Positions 1 through 8,404 of a DNA stretch of 64,000 bases are shown here, piece by piece (position 1 is the first letter of the stretch; each line of letters begins with the position of its first letter). Source of the stretch: Listeria monocytogenes (GTDB taxonomy: Bacteria > Bacillota > Bacilli > Lactobacillales > Listeriaceae); assembly GCF_013282665.1 (NCBI RefSeq), contig NZ_CP054041.1, positions 1,966,001 to 2,030,000 of the forward strand, written 5' to 3'. The position numbers and the translations under genes were made by a program. The notes under the pieces are model-generated. The model ran no database searches and was not told the DNA's origin. It saw nothing but the letters and a program-made list of their open reading frames with translations.

Positions 1-7
1 GTTAGAA

Positions 8-436
8 ATGGACTGGCTAACTATACTAAATAATCCAAAGAAAAGTAAGCGTGATAAATTGGAAGCGATTGGTTTTATCCGAGATACTTTAGATTATGGG
101 GATATACCAGATGATACTGCGTTAGAAATAGTCAATAACTTAGCTAAGCAAGTTGTAAAACAGAATGATTCAGACATTAAAGAATCCATACTTGATGCTA
201 TGCTAGAAGGGTCAAAAGCACCTTTTGTTGAAAAAACAATTAACTTAGCTCCTATCGTGAAACATTTAAACGAATTTAATGAGGTGTGTTTAAGTTATAT
301 ATTAAGTTTATTAGGAAATTCTGGGAAAATTGCTTACAGAGCTATTATTGAATCTTATAAAACTAATTTAAGTTTAAAAGAAGATGTGGAAGAGGCACTA
401 GCAGAAATGGATTATAGAATTAAAAATAACTTATGA
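8..436 (+). CDS. hypothetical helical protein, possibly truncated at window edge
   Basis: A 142-residue protein that I do not recognise. It is acidic and leucine/isoleucine rich, with helix-forming stretches that look like degenerate HEAT/ARM-type repeats and no signal peptide or membrane segment. The ATG at 8 has no visible ribosome binding site in the seven bases before it, and the frame stays open to the window edge (TTA GAA before ATG), so the protein may start further upstream. Base use is visibly more AT-rich than the neighbouring core genes, suggesting accessory origin. Small helical proteins of this kind are often immunity proteins next to toxin genes, but that is only a guess because the upstream neighbour lies outside the window. 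Confidence 0.6.
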   Translation: MDWLTILNNPKKSKRDKLEAIGFIRDTLDYGDIPDDTALEIVNNLAKQVVKQNDSDIKESILDAMLEGSKAPFVEKTINLAPIVKHLNEFNEVCLSYILSLLGNSGKIAYRAIIESYKTNLSLKEDVEEALAEMDYRIKNNL

Positions 437-451
437 ATACATTTCTTACAA

Positions 452-491
452 AAAACCAGTTACCCACCAAACCCCTGGCGTAACTGGTTTT
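452..491. terminator. bidirectional intrinsic terminator
   Basis: Perfect 12-bp stem (452-463 with 480-491) around a 16-nt loop, with A-tract before and T-tract after. It lies between two convergent genes and can serve both. Confidence 0.8.
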
Positions 492-497
492 CTAATC

Positions 498-902
498 TCA
501 CCCAAAATTAAGCTGCCAAAACACCCCAAACCGGTCCGTCACCTGCGCATAAGTCGAACCCCAGAACGCCACTTGCAACTCCATTTCCACTTTGCCCGTA
601 GCACTCAAGAGTTCATAGGCGTACTTAATATCATCCTCTGTTTCAAAATTAATCAAGATCGTCACCCGATTGCCAATTGTAAAACCATCATAAGGCGCAT
701 CGGTAATATAAATAAATTCTTCCCCGTTTTTTGCTAAACGACTATGCATCAATCGCTCACCAAAAACGGCATCGCCATCAAAATTGTTCATCTCTTTAAA
801 ACGCTGAACGCTTGTAATCTCAGCCTGAAAAACATCCGCATAAAATGTTAGCGCATCTTGACCTTCTCCGTTAAAAACTAAGTAAGGAACTGCAAAAGAC
901 AT
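498..902 (-). CDS. VOC (PhnB/glyoxalase-like) family protein
   Basis: A 134-residue protein of the vicinal oxygen chelate superfamily, closest in look to the PhnB-like/3-demethylubiquinone methyltransferase-like group. It begins with a beta strand (PYLVFNGEG), has the helix ALTFYADVF, a central GERLMHSRL strand and a C-terminal VTDRFGVFWQLNF strand, which is the usual order of one paired beta-alpha-beta-beta-beta fold. The family includes metal-dependent and antibiotic-binding members, but nothing here defines a substrate. A good SD (AGGAG) stands upstream of the ATG at 902. It is monocistronic, convergent with the gene to its left and ends at a shared terminator. I recall it as lmo0817. Confidence 0.8.
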   Translation of the reverse strand: MSFAVPYLVFNGEGQDALTFYADVFQAEITSVQRFKEMNNFDGDAVFGERLMHSRLAKNGEEFIYITDAPYDGFTIGNRVTILINFETEDDIKYAYELLSATGKVEMELQVAFWGSTYAQVTDRFGVFWQLNFG

Positions 903-1001
903 CTCATCATCTCCTATACAATTAATAGCTTTAGTATAAGCCTAATCTACTGCGAAGTCATGTCTCAAAATAATGAGGATTTGTGAATAAAAACAAAATA
1001 C

Positions 1002-1030
1002 TTGCAAATAAACGTGATATATTATACAAT
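1002..1030 (+). promoter_or_regulatory. SigA-type promoter of the P-type ATPase gene
   Basis: TTGCAA (1002-1007), 17-nt spacer, TACAAT (1025-1030). It would give a leader of about 90 nt that contains an AAGTACTT palindrome and related AAGT/ACTT half-sites just before the SD (about 1084-1112). Confidence 0.5.
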
Positions 1031-1126
1031 TACACTAAGAAATCGGATATATTTAAATTAATATTTTTTTGTAATAAAATAAAGTAAGTACTTGCTTTTG
1101 GGAGTAAGTGCGTAGGAGGTAGATGT

Positions 1127-3757
1127 ATGCTTTGGGTAAAAGAGTCAATGGAGCAACTTCTCAGCAAACTACACACGAATTTAGACACAGGGTTAACGAA
1201 AGAACAAGTGAAACAAAAACATGCAGAGTTTGGGACGAATGAATTTGAAGAGGGGAAGAAAGAATCACTTCTTCAAAAAATTGGTCACCATTTAATTGAA
1301 ATTACGACGATTGTATTGCTTTTTGCAGCGGCGATTTCCGCTTATTTAGCAATTACAACCGGTTATGGTTGGGCGAAAGTTGTTGTTATTTTAGGAATTG
1401 TCGTGTTGAATATGGTGCTCGGCATTTACCAGGAAAACAGCGCTGAGAAAGCACTTGCTGCATTACAAAGTATGAATGCGCATTTAACAACGGTTGTTCG
1501 TGATGGCGTGCGAATGCAAGTGGATGCAACGGAATTAGTGCCAGGGGATATTATTGAAATCGTTGCAGGCGATATGATTCCAGCAGATGCACGGATTATT
1601 TCTAGCAGTAGTTTGCAAGTTGAGGAATCCGCGTTGACCGGCGAAAGTGTTCCAGTTGAAAAAGACGCGAACGCAGTTGTTTCAGAAAAAGCACCGATTG
1701 GGGATAGGCTGAATATGCTTTACTCAGGCTGTCTTGTAACAAATGGTCGTGCCACGGCGGTTGTCGTAGAAATTGGTATGGAAACAGAGATGGGGAAAAT
1801 TGCTGGACTTTTAAACAGCACCTCAAAACTGATGACGCCTTTACAACTTCGCTTAAAAGAATTAGCAAAACGACTTAGTATTGTAGCGCTTTTAGCAGGT
1901 ATTTTAATTTTTATCATTGATGTATATGTGTACGGTGAAACGATTATTGAAACGTTGATGATCGCGATTTCTTTAGCTGTAGCAGCAGTTCCTGAGACAT
2001 TGCCAGTTATTGTGACATTAACACTTGCTTATGGGGTTCAAAATATGGTGCAAAAGAATACGATTATCCGCCGAATTCCAGCAGTTGAAACAATCGGAAA
2101 TACGTCAGTTATTTGTTCTGATAAAACAGGAACATTAACGCAAAACAAAATGATTATCCAGCAAATTTGGGCAGCAGACCATGCGCCGATAAAAGCAACA
2201 GCTGAATTTGATACTGCAGAACAAAAAGTATTAGAAATGTTGAGCCTTTCCAGTAACGCGACGATTGATGTAACAGACGGCGAAGAAACCATCATTGGAG
2301 ATCCAACCGAAAGTGCGATTATCCGTTTACTAGAAGAAAAAGGAACAACGAAAAAAGCATTGGAAGCTAGATATCCACGCGTGTTCGAACTTCCTTTTGA
2401 CTCAGATAGAAAGCTTATGACGACGATTCACCAAGTAGAAGACGGATTTCTTTCCATTACAAAAGGCGCGTTTGACCGCATTCCGGTAAATTTTTCAGCG
2501 GAGTTTTTAAAAGAGGCGGAGCAAGTGCATGACAGTTTTGCGGAGGATGCACTTCGGGTGTTAGTTGTTGCGTATAAAAAATATTCGGAAATGCCGGCAG
2601 ACTTGTCTAGTGAGGCGCTTGAGACGGACTTAACGTTCGCGGGAATGGTTGGAATGATTGACCCACCGAGACCGGAAAGTAAAGCAGCTGTGTTAGCGGC
2701 GAAAAAAGCGGGTATTAAGACTGTAATGATAACTGGTGACCATATTGTAACGGCATCAGCAATTGCAAAAGAAATTGGTATTTTAACGGATGGGGACAAA
2801 GCGATTACTGGGGCAGAGCTGGCGGAAATGTCAGAAGCAAATCTGGAGAAAAACATTCGAGATTATGCGGTATATGCGCGTGTTAGTCCAGAAGATAAAA
2901 TTCGAATTGTTAAAGCTTGGCAAAAAAATGGTGAAATTGTCACGATGACAGGTGATGGTGTAAATGATGCACCGGCTCTAAAAGCAGCGGACGTTGGTGC
3001 TGCAATGGGAATTACTGGAACAGATGTATCTAAAAACGCTGCAGATATGGTGATAACAGACGATAATTTTGCAACGATTGTAGATGCAGTCAAAGAAGGG
3101 CGTACAGCTTATGAGAATATCCGCAAAACGATTTATTTCTTATTAAGTACCAACTTTTCACAAATTTTCATTATGTTAATTGCGATTATTCTTGGTTGGG
3201 GCGCGCCGGTTGTAGCTGTTCAGTTGCTATTAATCAACGTGGTGTCTGACGGGATTCCAGGCTTCTTCTTGAGTCGTGAAAAGGCAGATGACTCGATTAT
3301 GGAGCGTAAGCCAATTCCAAAAAATGCAGGGATTTTTGCAAATGGACTTGGGAAGAAAATGGCGACGCAAGCAGTTGTATTTACAATTGTGACACTGGCA
3401 GGATTTTATATCGGGCAGTTTGTAACGATTAATAATTCGATTGGTGCAAGCTATGAAGTAGGGATGACAATGGCATTCGTTATCCTAGCATGGTCATCTG
3501 TTGCACATATTTTCAACGTAAGAAGTGATAAGTCGATTTTCACCATCGGATTTTTATCTAACCGTGGCTTGTTCTTTAGCGCGATTTGTTCGATGCTGAT
3601 TATTTTAGGACTTGCGATTATTCCGCCACTAGCAAACATGTTCTTCTTAGTAGAAATGAGCTTGACGCACTGGATTCTCGCATTCATCCTCTCGATGTTC
3701 CCACTCCTATTCGTAGAAATTCAAAAGCTTATTCAGCGAAAAAGAGCAAAAGCTTGA
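1127..3757 (+). CDS. P-type IIA cation-transporting ATPase (lmo0818-type)
   Basis: An 876-residue membrane pump of the SERCA/PMR1-like P2A family, predicted to export Ca2+ or a similar divalent cation using ATP. The order is an N-terminal cation-ATPase domain, an actuator loop with TGES, TM4 with PETLP (E290), the phosphorylation motif DKTGTLT (D332), a nucleotide domain with KGAFD, the hinge motif TGDGVNDAP, and six C-terminal membrane helices. TM6 carries N-V-V-S-D, matching the N/D pair of Ca2+ site II. TM5 reads N676-F-S-Q679, where SERCA has Asn and Glu, so site I differs both from SERCA and from the second ATPase at 26183 (see findings). SD AGGAGGT at 1114-1120 fixes the ATG at 1127. 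The next gene follows 14 nt later, so they form one transcript. Confidence 0.9.
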   Translation: MLWVKESMEQLLSKLHTNLDTGLTKEQVKQKHAEFGTNEFEEGKKESLLQKIGHHLIEITTIVLLFAAAISAYLAITTGYGWAKVVVILGIVVLNMVLGIYQENSAEKALAALQSMNAHLTTVVRDGVRMQVDATELVPGDIIEIVAGDMIPADARIISSSSLQVEESALTGESVPVEKDANAVVSEKAPIGDRLNMLYSGCLVTNGRATAVVVEIGMETEMGKIAGLLNSTSKLMTPLQLRLKELAKRLSIVALLAGILIFIIDVYVYGETIIETLMIAISLAVAAVPETLPVIVTLTLAYGVQNMVQKNTIIRRIPAVETIGNTSVICSDKTGTLTQNKMIIQQIWAADHAPIKATAEFDTAEQKVLEMLSLSSNATIDVTDGEETIIGDPTESAIIRLLEEKGTTKKALEARYPRVFELPFDSDRKLMTTIHQVEDGFLSITKGAFDRIPVNFSAEFLKEAEQVHDSFAEDALRVLVVAYKKYSEMPADLSSEALETDLTFAGMVGMIDPPRPESKAAVLAAKKAGIKTVMITGDHIVTASAIAKEIGILTDGDKAITGAELAEMSEANLEKNIRDYAVYARVSPEDKIRIVKAWQKNGEIVTMTGDGVNDAPALKAADVGAAMGITGTDVSKNAADMVITDDNFATIVDAVKEGRTAYENIRKTIYFLLSTNFSQIFIMLIAIILGWGAPVVAVQLLLINVVSDGIPGFFLSREKADDSIMERKPIPKNAGIFANGLGKKMATQAVVFTIVTLAGFYIGQFVTINNSIGASYEVGMTMAFVILAWSSVAHIFNVRSDKSIFTIGFLSNRGLFFSAICSMLIILGLAIIPPLANMFFLVEMSLTHWILAFILSMFPLLFVEIQKLIQRKRAKA

Positions 3758-3771
3758 AGGAGGATAATAAG

Positions 3772-4620
3772 ATGAATGAAACAGAAAAATTGGTAGCTGC
3801 GTCACTAGAACGTAACTTTGGTAAAAATATCGGTACACGCTATCCGGGAAATGAGGAAGCGCAAATGCGTGCCGAGGAAGTTATTGAAGAAATTGCTATC
3901 GTTATTACACCCTTGGTAGAAAAATTAGGAATCGAAAGTAAGACTGTGAAAAAGACGATTCCATTCTTATATGAACTTCAAAAAAATCAATTTTGCGATA
4001 TGAGCGCCTATCCGTATCCGCTACTTTTAGTCAATGGGACGAGTGCGGATACAGAAAAATATTGGCGGGATCTACCAACTTACTGGACCGATGACGCGAA
4101 TAAAATCGTGCTACCGTATGTTTTAGAACATATTAAAAATAATAAAGTACGTCAAAAACTACTAGCTTTTCATGCTTGGCTTTTAGGGGAAGTAGCAGAA
4201 GGGAATGGTCTGCTAGGAGCAGATTTTCGTGTGAAATTAGTTTTCGAGTCAGATATGCGTATTCGGTTACGGATTTATGAAGTAGAACAAATTGCTATCG
4301 AAGTGCATTTTTTAGACAATCATGACACAGAACAACAACATTTAGGCTATGATGTAAGTTTAGATGCAGATTTCACCGAGAAAGCAAGACTCTTATTACG
4401 CCAAGGTATATTGACAGAAAACCTCGGCTTAGAAGCACTAAAAGCATACATGAAATCAGTTTTACCAATAGCGCATAGCTTGAAAAATTTGGAACGATTA
4501 ACGGAAGAAGAAACGAAAAAACTGACTAAATTATTAACACAAGAAGAACCTAAAATCATGGAAGATACAGATTTAACAAGTAAAGCATTAGACTTCTTAC
4601 AAAACGCAGCAATGCAATAA
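3772..4620 (+). CDS. hypothetical cytoplasmic protein, co-transcribed with the ATPase
   Basis: A 282-residue protein with no signal peptide or membrane helix. The frame is open further upstream, inside the ATPase gene, but the SD AAGGAGG directly before the ATG at 3772 makes this the start. The central part is rich in aromatic residues (FCDMSAYPYPLLLVNG, HAWLLGEVAEGNG) and resembles the DUF3786-type putative sugar- or ligand-binding fold; I am not certain of that family. The C-terminal third is a charged, probably helical region. It follows the ATPase by 14 nt and ends in a strong terminator, so the two-gene operon suggests a role connected with cation transport or envelope stress, which is inference only. 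Confidence 0.75.
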   Translation: MNETEKLVAASLERNFGKNIGTRYPGNEEAQMRAEEVIEEIAIVITPLVEKLGIESKTVKKTIPFLYELQKNQFCDMSAYPYPLLLVNGTSADTEKYWRDLPTYWTDDANKIVLPYVLEHIKNNKVRQKLLAFHAWLLGEVAEGNGLLGADFRVKLVFESDMRIRLRIYEVEQIAIEVHFLDNHDTEQQHLGYDVSLDADFTEKARLLLRQGILTENLGLEALKAYMKSVLPIAHSLKNLERLTEEETKKLTKLLTQEEPKIMEDTDLTSKALDFLQNAAMQ

Positions 4621-4624
4621 GGAT

Positions 4625-4668
4625 AAAATGCTATTTGGAGGAAAGTTATCCTAATAGCATTTTATTTT
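4625..4668 (+). terminator. intrinsic terminator
   Basis: Stem of 11 bp (4625-4635 with 4653-4663) followed by a T-rich run, just after the hypothetical gene. Confidence 0.8.
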
Positions 4669-4730
4669 TGCAAGTGGGGTAGAAAGAATAGTAAAATGAG
4701 ACAAAGAAATTAGAAATGAGGATGTAAAAA

Positions 4731-5288
4731 TTGATTCGACAAGCGAAAAAATCAGACGCGCCAAAAATTGCGCCCCTTTTACTCGTTATATGGAAAGATA
4801 TGGAATTACCTATTTTAGAGGTAGAGACGGAAGAGGCGATTACGAATGCGCTAATCGAAGCAATTCAGACAGAAGATTATCGTTATAGTTATAGACATCT
4901 GCATGTTTATGAGAAAGAGGGGGATATTGCAGGAGTTCTGGCAGGATACCCTGGGAAACTTGAACCTGAAATCGACCACGCTTGGAACGCAATTGCAAAG
5001 AAACACGGCATCAGATATGAAGAACCAATATTTGCTGATAAAGAAACATTTCCTGGCGAATGGTACTTAGATTCGATCGTTACAAACGAAAAATATCGCG
5101 GTTATGGCGTTGGGACAGCGCTTCTTGCTAAATTAACAGAAATTGCTGCAATAGATGGCGAAAAAGTAGTAGGATTAAATTGCGACAAAGGAAACCCACA
5201 TGCTAAACGGCTATATGAGCGCTTAGGGTTTCATGTAACTGGTGAAACCACACTTAGCGGTCACGAATATGAACATATGCAAAAATAA
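4731..5288 (+). CDS. GNAT family N-acetyltransferase
   Basis: A 185-residue acetyltransferase. The acetyl-CoA binding motif A is visible as RGYGVGTALLAKL, preceded by the strand WYLDSIVTNEKYRG and followed by the motif-B region NPHAKRLYERLGF. The N-terminus (IRQAKKSDAPKIAPLLL) is the usual first strand and helix. The acceptor substrate cannot be read from sequence. The start is TTG at 4731 with GAGG about nine bases upstream. It is followed after 16 nt by a lipoprotein gene and probably shares its transcript. Confidence 0.85.
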   Translation: MIRQAKKSDAPKIAPLLLVIWKDMELPILEVETEEAITNALIEAIQTEDYRYSYRHLHVYEKEGDIAGVLAGYPGKLEPEIDHAWNAIAKKHGIRYEEPIFADKETFPGEWYLDSIVTNEKYRGYGVGTALLAKLTEIAAIDGEKVVGLNCDKGNPHAKRLYERLGFHVTGETTLSGHEYEHMQK

Positions 5289-5304
5289 GAAATGAGGCCA
5301 ACCA

Positions 5305-5967
5305 ATGAAAAAAATCATAGTCACCTTAGTAATGAGTTTGGCGTTAGTTCTTGCTGGATGTGCCGATGTAACAAATACAGTAAAAGTGGATAAAAAAGGG
5401 GAAGCGACCATTTCCTTTGATATCGATATTTCTTCTGTAGCAGGGATTTTCGCCTCAAGTTACTCGGATGAAGTAGAAGCTAAACTGCAGGAAGCTGGAT
5501 TTACAGTAGATAAAAAATCAAATACAAGCTATCATATCGAAAAGAAACTAGATAAAAATGAAACAATGAAAAGCGATATGAAACCTGAAGATTTTGGGGT
5601 GAAAATTACCAATACCAAGAGTTTCTTCACACAAAAAATCAAAGTAGATGCTACTATTGACATCGAAAAAATTTGGAAAAAAGAAGTGATAGATGTTCCG
5701 TTTCCAAAAGAAATTTTAAGCCAAGTCGATTATACCTTTATTTTAGATTTACCGATTTCCTCAATTGGAGAGAACAACGCTAAAAGCGTCGATGGCGGGA
5801 AACTCACTTGGGATGTGCCACTCGACAAAAAATCCGAAATGTATTTTGAAGTTACCGTACCAAACGTAAAAAATATTGCGATTGTTGGTGGGATTTTACT
5901 TGTTGTAATCATTGGTCTAGTTATTTATCTTATTAGAAAACATCGGAAAAAGAAAAAACAACTATAA
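5305..5967 (+). CDS. membrane-anchored lipoprotein (DUF3153/LppM-like)
   Basis: A 220-residue predicted lipoprotein. The signal peptide ends in the lipobox LAGC with the acylated cysteine at C19. The extracellular part starts ADVTNTVKVDKKGEATISFDIDIS, a pattern seen in the DUF3153/LppM-like family. A hydrophobic segment near the C-terminus (about residues 190-210) is followed by a lysine/arginine tail, so the protein is held in the membrane at both ends. Function unknown. The weak SD GAGG precedes the ATG at 5305, and the gene ends at a strong bidirectional terminator. Confidence 0.8.
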   Translation: MKKIIVTLVMSLALVLAGCADVTNTVKVDKKGEATISFDIDISSVAGIFASSYSDEVEAKLQEAGFTVDKKSNTSYHIEKKLDKNETMKSDMKPEDFGVKITNTKSFFTQKIKVDATIDIEKIWKKEVIDVPFPKEILSQVDYTFILDLPISSIGENNAKSVDGGKLTWDVPLDKKSEMYFEVTVPNVKNIAIVGGILLVVIIGLVIYLIRKHRKKKKQL

Positions 5968-6008
5968 AAAAGTGTGGATCAGTTAGCTAAACTGGTCCAC
6001 ACTTTTAT
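5967..6008. terminator. bidirectional intrinsic terminator
   Basis: Long hairpin built on AAAAGTGTGGATCAGTT and its complement with T-tracts on both strands. It overlaps the last codons of the convergent merR gene. Confidence 0.85.
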
Positions 6009-6372
6009 TTACTGCTTGTTCTAACTCTTCGTAGCAAGCTAATTTTTTCTCAATTTTTTTAAATGCTCGGTCTAGCTCTGCTTGCCGGCGGTACATATCA
6101 GCTTGATGTTCTTTCAGTACAGCGATGCGCTCGGAGACAGTGCCGTCACCACCTTTAGTTAGTTCAACAATTTCTTTTTGTTTAGCAAGGGGCATTCCGG
6201 TGACGCGTAAACAGGTGAGTAATTCAAGCCAGTGCAAAGCCTCGTTATCAAAAATCCGGTTATTATTTTTATCGCGTGCTAGAAAAGGGATTAATCCTTC
6301 TCGTTCATAATAGCGAATCGTATGGGCGCTTAAACCCGTGTATTCGGAAGCTTCTTTGATTGTTTGTTGCAC
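5983..6372 (-). CDS. MerR-family transcriptional regulator
   Basis: A 129-residue MerR regulator. Residues 4-70 form the winged helix (TIKEASEYTGLSAHTIRYYE, then a wing with DKNNNRIF). A long coiled coil (about 75-120) makes the antiparallel dimer. There is only one cysteine, in the coiled coil, and no metal-binding loop, so it is closer to the organic-stress sensors (YhdM/AdhR type) than to metal sensors. I chose GTG at 6372 because AGAGGTGG lies five bases upstream; an in-frame codon further upstream lacks an SD. It is divergent from the aldo/keto reductase gene, whose promoter has the long spacer typical of MerR control. Confidence 0.9.
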   Translation of the reverse strand: MQQTIKEASEYTGLSAHTIRYYEREGLIPFLARDKNNNRIFDNEALHWLELLTCLRVTGMPLAKQKEIVELTKGGDGTVSERIAVLKEHQADMYRRQAELDRAFKKIEKKLACYEELEQAVNKSVDQFS

Positions 6373-6429
6373 TAAAACCACCTCTTTTTTTCTTAATAAT
6401 AGCACCTTGAAAATCGAAAAGCCAAATGT

Positions 6430-6460
6430 TTGCCTTTGAGTATACTCTAAGGTGTATAGT
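6430..6460 (+). promoter_or_regulatory. MerR-type promoter with 19-bp spacer and operator dyad
   Basis: TTGCCT (6430-6435) and TATAGT (6455-6460) are separated by 19 bp instead of 17. The spacer contains the dyad TTGAGTATACTCTAA (6436-6450). This is the standard MerR-activated arrangement, where the regulator untwists the DNA to align the two boxes. Confidence 0.85.
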
Positions 6461-6492
6461 AAACGTGTTATTACTTTTAGGAGGCGGATAAA

Positions 6493-7317
6493 TTGAACTT
6501 AAAAGATACAGTAAAACTTGCAAATGGTGTAGAAATGCCCCGTTTAGGATTTGGCGTATGGAAAGTGCAAGACGGCGACGAAGCAGTAAATTCTGTTAAA
6601 TGGGCAATCGAAGCTGGTTACATTAGCATTGATACAGCTGCTGCTTACAAGAATGAAGAAGGTGTCGGTCAAGCGATTAAAGAGTCTGGCATTAAGAGAG
6701 AAGACTTATTCGTAACAACGAAACTTTGGAATGCAGAGCAAGGTTATGAATCCACTTTGGCTGCATTTGATGAGAGCTTACGTAAATTAGAACTTGATTA
6801 TGTAGACTTATATTTAATTCACTGGCCAGTCAAAGGTAAATTTAAAGACACTTGGCGCGCTTTTGAAAAATTATATAAAGATAAACGTGTTCGCGCAATC
6901 GGTGTATGTAACTTCCACGAACATCACCTAAAAGAACTAATGGAAGACGCGGAAATTGTTCCAATGGTCAACCAAATTGAATTACATCCACAACTAACAC
7001 AAGAACCTTTACGCAAATTCTGTGCTGAAAACAACATTGTAGTAGAAGCTTGGTCTCCACTAGGTAATGGGAAATTACTTTCTAACCCAGAAATCAAAGC
7101 GATTGCCGATGCACATGGTAAATCAGTTGCACAAGTTATCCTACGTTGGGACTTACAAATCGGTGTCGTGACGATTCCAAAATCCGTTCACCAGGATCGT
7201 ATTATTCAAAATGCCGATATTTTCGACTTCGAATTAACCGAAGAAGAAGTAGCAAAAATCAACGGTTTAAATAAAGACGAAAGAACTGGCCCAGATCCAG
7301 ACAACTTTAATTTCTAA
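6493..7317 (+). CDS. aldo/keto reductase (glyoxal reductase-like, AKR5 group)
   Basis: A 274-residue NADPH-dependent aldo/keto reductase, soluble TIM barrel. The catalytic tetrad is visible as D47, Y52, K77 and H110, and the C-terminal [19 protein letters not shown] is the NADPH-binding signature. Size and sequence resemble YvgN/YtbE-like reductases that act on methylglyoxal and other reactive aldehydes. The start is TTG at 6493 with SD AGGAGG. It stands alone behind a MerR-type promoter, so it is probably induced by an electrophile or aldehyde sensed by the divergent MerR protein. The exact inducer is inference. Confidence 0.92.
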   Translation: MNLKDTVKLANGVEMPRLGFGVWKVQDGDEAVNSVKWAIEAGYISIDTAAAYKNEEGVGQAIKESGIKREDLFVTTKLWNAEQGYESTLAAFDESLRKLELDYVDLYLIHWPVKGKFKDTWRAFEKLYKDKRVRAIGVCNFHEHHLKELMEDAEIVPMVNQIELHPQLTQEPLRKFCAENNIVVEAWSPLGNGKLLSNPEIKAIADAHGKSVAQVILRWDLQIGVVTIPKSVHQDRIIQNADIFDFELTEEEVAKINGLNKDERTGPDPDNFNF

Positions 7318-7323
7318 TAGTGA

Positions 7324-7363
7324 AAAAATCCCTTCCAGCTTATCGAACTGGAGGGGATTTTTA
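7324..7363 (+). terminator. intrinsic terminator
   Basis: Stem of AAATCCCTTCCAG with its near-complement CTGGAGGGGATTT and T-tract after the aldo/keto reductase gene. Confidence 0.8.
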
Positions 7364-7395
7364 TGCTACAATAAACTAAAAAAAGAGGTTAACAG

Positions 7396-8364
7396 ATGGA
7401 CGCAAAAACAATAATAGAAAACCGCTTTCAAAGTCAGAAATTAATACAAACTGCGTGGTGTGAATCTCCGGAAAGAATTGTTTTTCATTTTGGAGCAATG
7501 CAATCACAAAACTATGGTCAGTCGCTCTGGGCTGTTGGGAGTAGAATGACGACGCCAAGTGAACAGGCTGTAGAGCAAGCGATTAATAATGGTGAAATTA
7601 TCCGGACATGGCTTTTACGCGGAACGATTCACTTATTTTCAGCCAAAGATTATCACTGGATGATGGAGTTAATTGCGCCTTCCATAGATAAAATATGTAA
7701 GCCATACCGAGCGAAATTAGGTCTAACGGAAGAGGTTCTTCATAAGGCTACAGAAGTCGTTTCGGAAATTGTTTCAGAACAAGCCGTTACGAGAAAAGAC
7801 TTGGCGGCTCATTTAGCAACCAAAGATTTACCGAGTGCAGGGATTCCTTTTGCTCAGCTGTTAGTTTATTTAAGCTCTCGGAAAGTCATTTGTTCAGGTC
7901 CGAATGAAACTTTTAGAAATACGATGCATATTCCGGCTGATACGAATCATTTCACTCGAGAAGAAGCGATAAAAGAATTAGCCAAACGATACATCCAGAG
8001 CCATGCACCAGCTACTTTGAAAGATTTTTGTTTTTGGTCGGGATTAACTGTGACCGATGCCAAAATAGGATTAGCGGATATGCCTAAAATGGGCGATTAT
8101 TACATAACAACATTGGCTAGAAATGACGCGGTAACTAGTACAATTCCACTGGCTGGTTTTGATGAATGGATTATCGGCTACCGAGATCGCTCAGCCATTT
8201 TACCAGAAAGATGGCACGATGAAATTATGACAAAAAACGGGATTTTCAGACCGGCGATTATCACAGAAGGTCAAGTAGTCGGGAAATGGGAAAAACCAAA
8301 GAAGCGTGCTGAATTAGAAGGAGCTTTCTGGGACCGTTACATCCAGTTTCGAAATATGCTATAG
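7396..8364 (+). CDS. winged-helix DNA-binding domain protein (HTH_42/AlkZ-like superfamily)
   Basis: A 322-residue protein that looks like the DUF1006/HTH_42 superfamily, which includes the bacterial DNA glycosylases AlkZ and YcaQ. Visible marks are the N-terminal segment FGAMQSQNYGQSLWAVGSR (the family has a Gln-rich motif here), RTWLLRGTIHLF, and a C-terminal part with AGFDEWIIGYRDRS and a beta-rich ending. A repair or nucleic-acid role follows only from family resemblance, and catalytic Gln residues are not proven for this subgroup. It lies 40 nt upstream of mvaA on the same strand with no terminator between, so the two may be co-transcribed without an obvious functional link. Confidence 0.75.
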   Translation: MDAKTIIENRFQSQKLIQTAWCESPERIVFHFGAMQSQNYGQSLWAVGSRMTTPSEQAVEQAINNGEIIRTWLLRGTIHLFSAKDYHWMMELIAPSIDKICKPYRAKLGLTEEVLHKATEVVSEIVSEQAVTRKDLAAHLATKDLPSAGIPFAQLLVYLSSRKVICSGPNETFRNTMHIPADTNHFTREEAIKELAKRYIQSHAPATLKDFCFWSGLTVTDAKIGLADMPKMGDYYITTLARNDAVTSTIPLAGFDEWIIGYRDRSAILPERWHDEIMTKNGIFRPAIITEGQVVGKWEKPKKRAELEGAFWDRYIQFRNML

Positions 8365-8404
8365 TCAAGTAGAGGTATAAATTTTAATTTGAGGTGATAA
8401 AGCT

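Noticed and set aside
3586-3771. 62-codon upstream extension of the hypothetical protein at 3772
   Set aside because: It overlaps the ATPase gene and lacks an SD, while AAGGAGG precedes the ATG at 3772.
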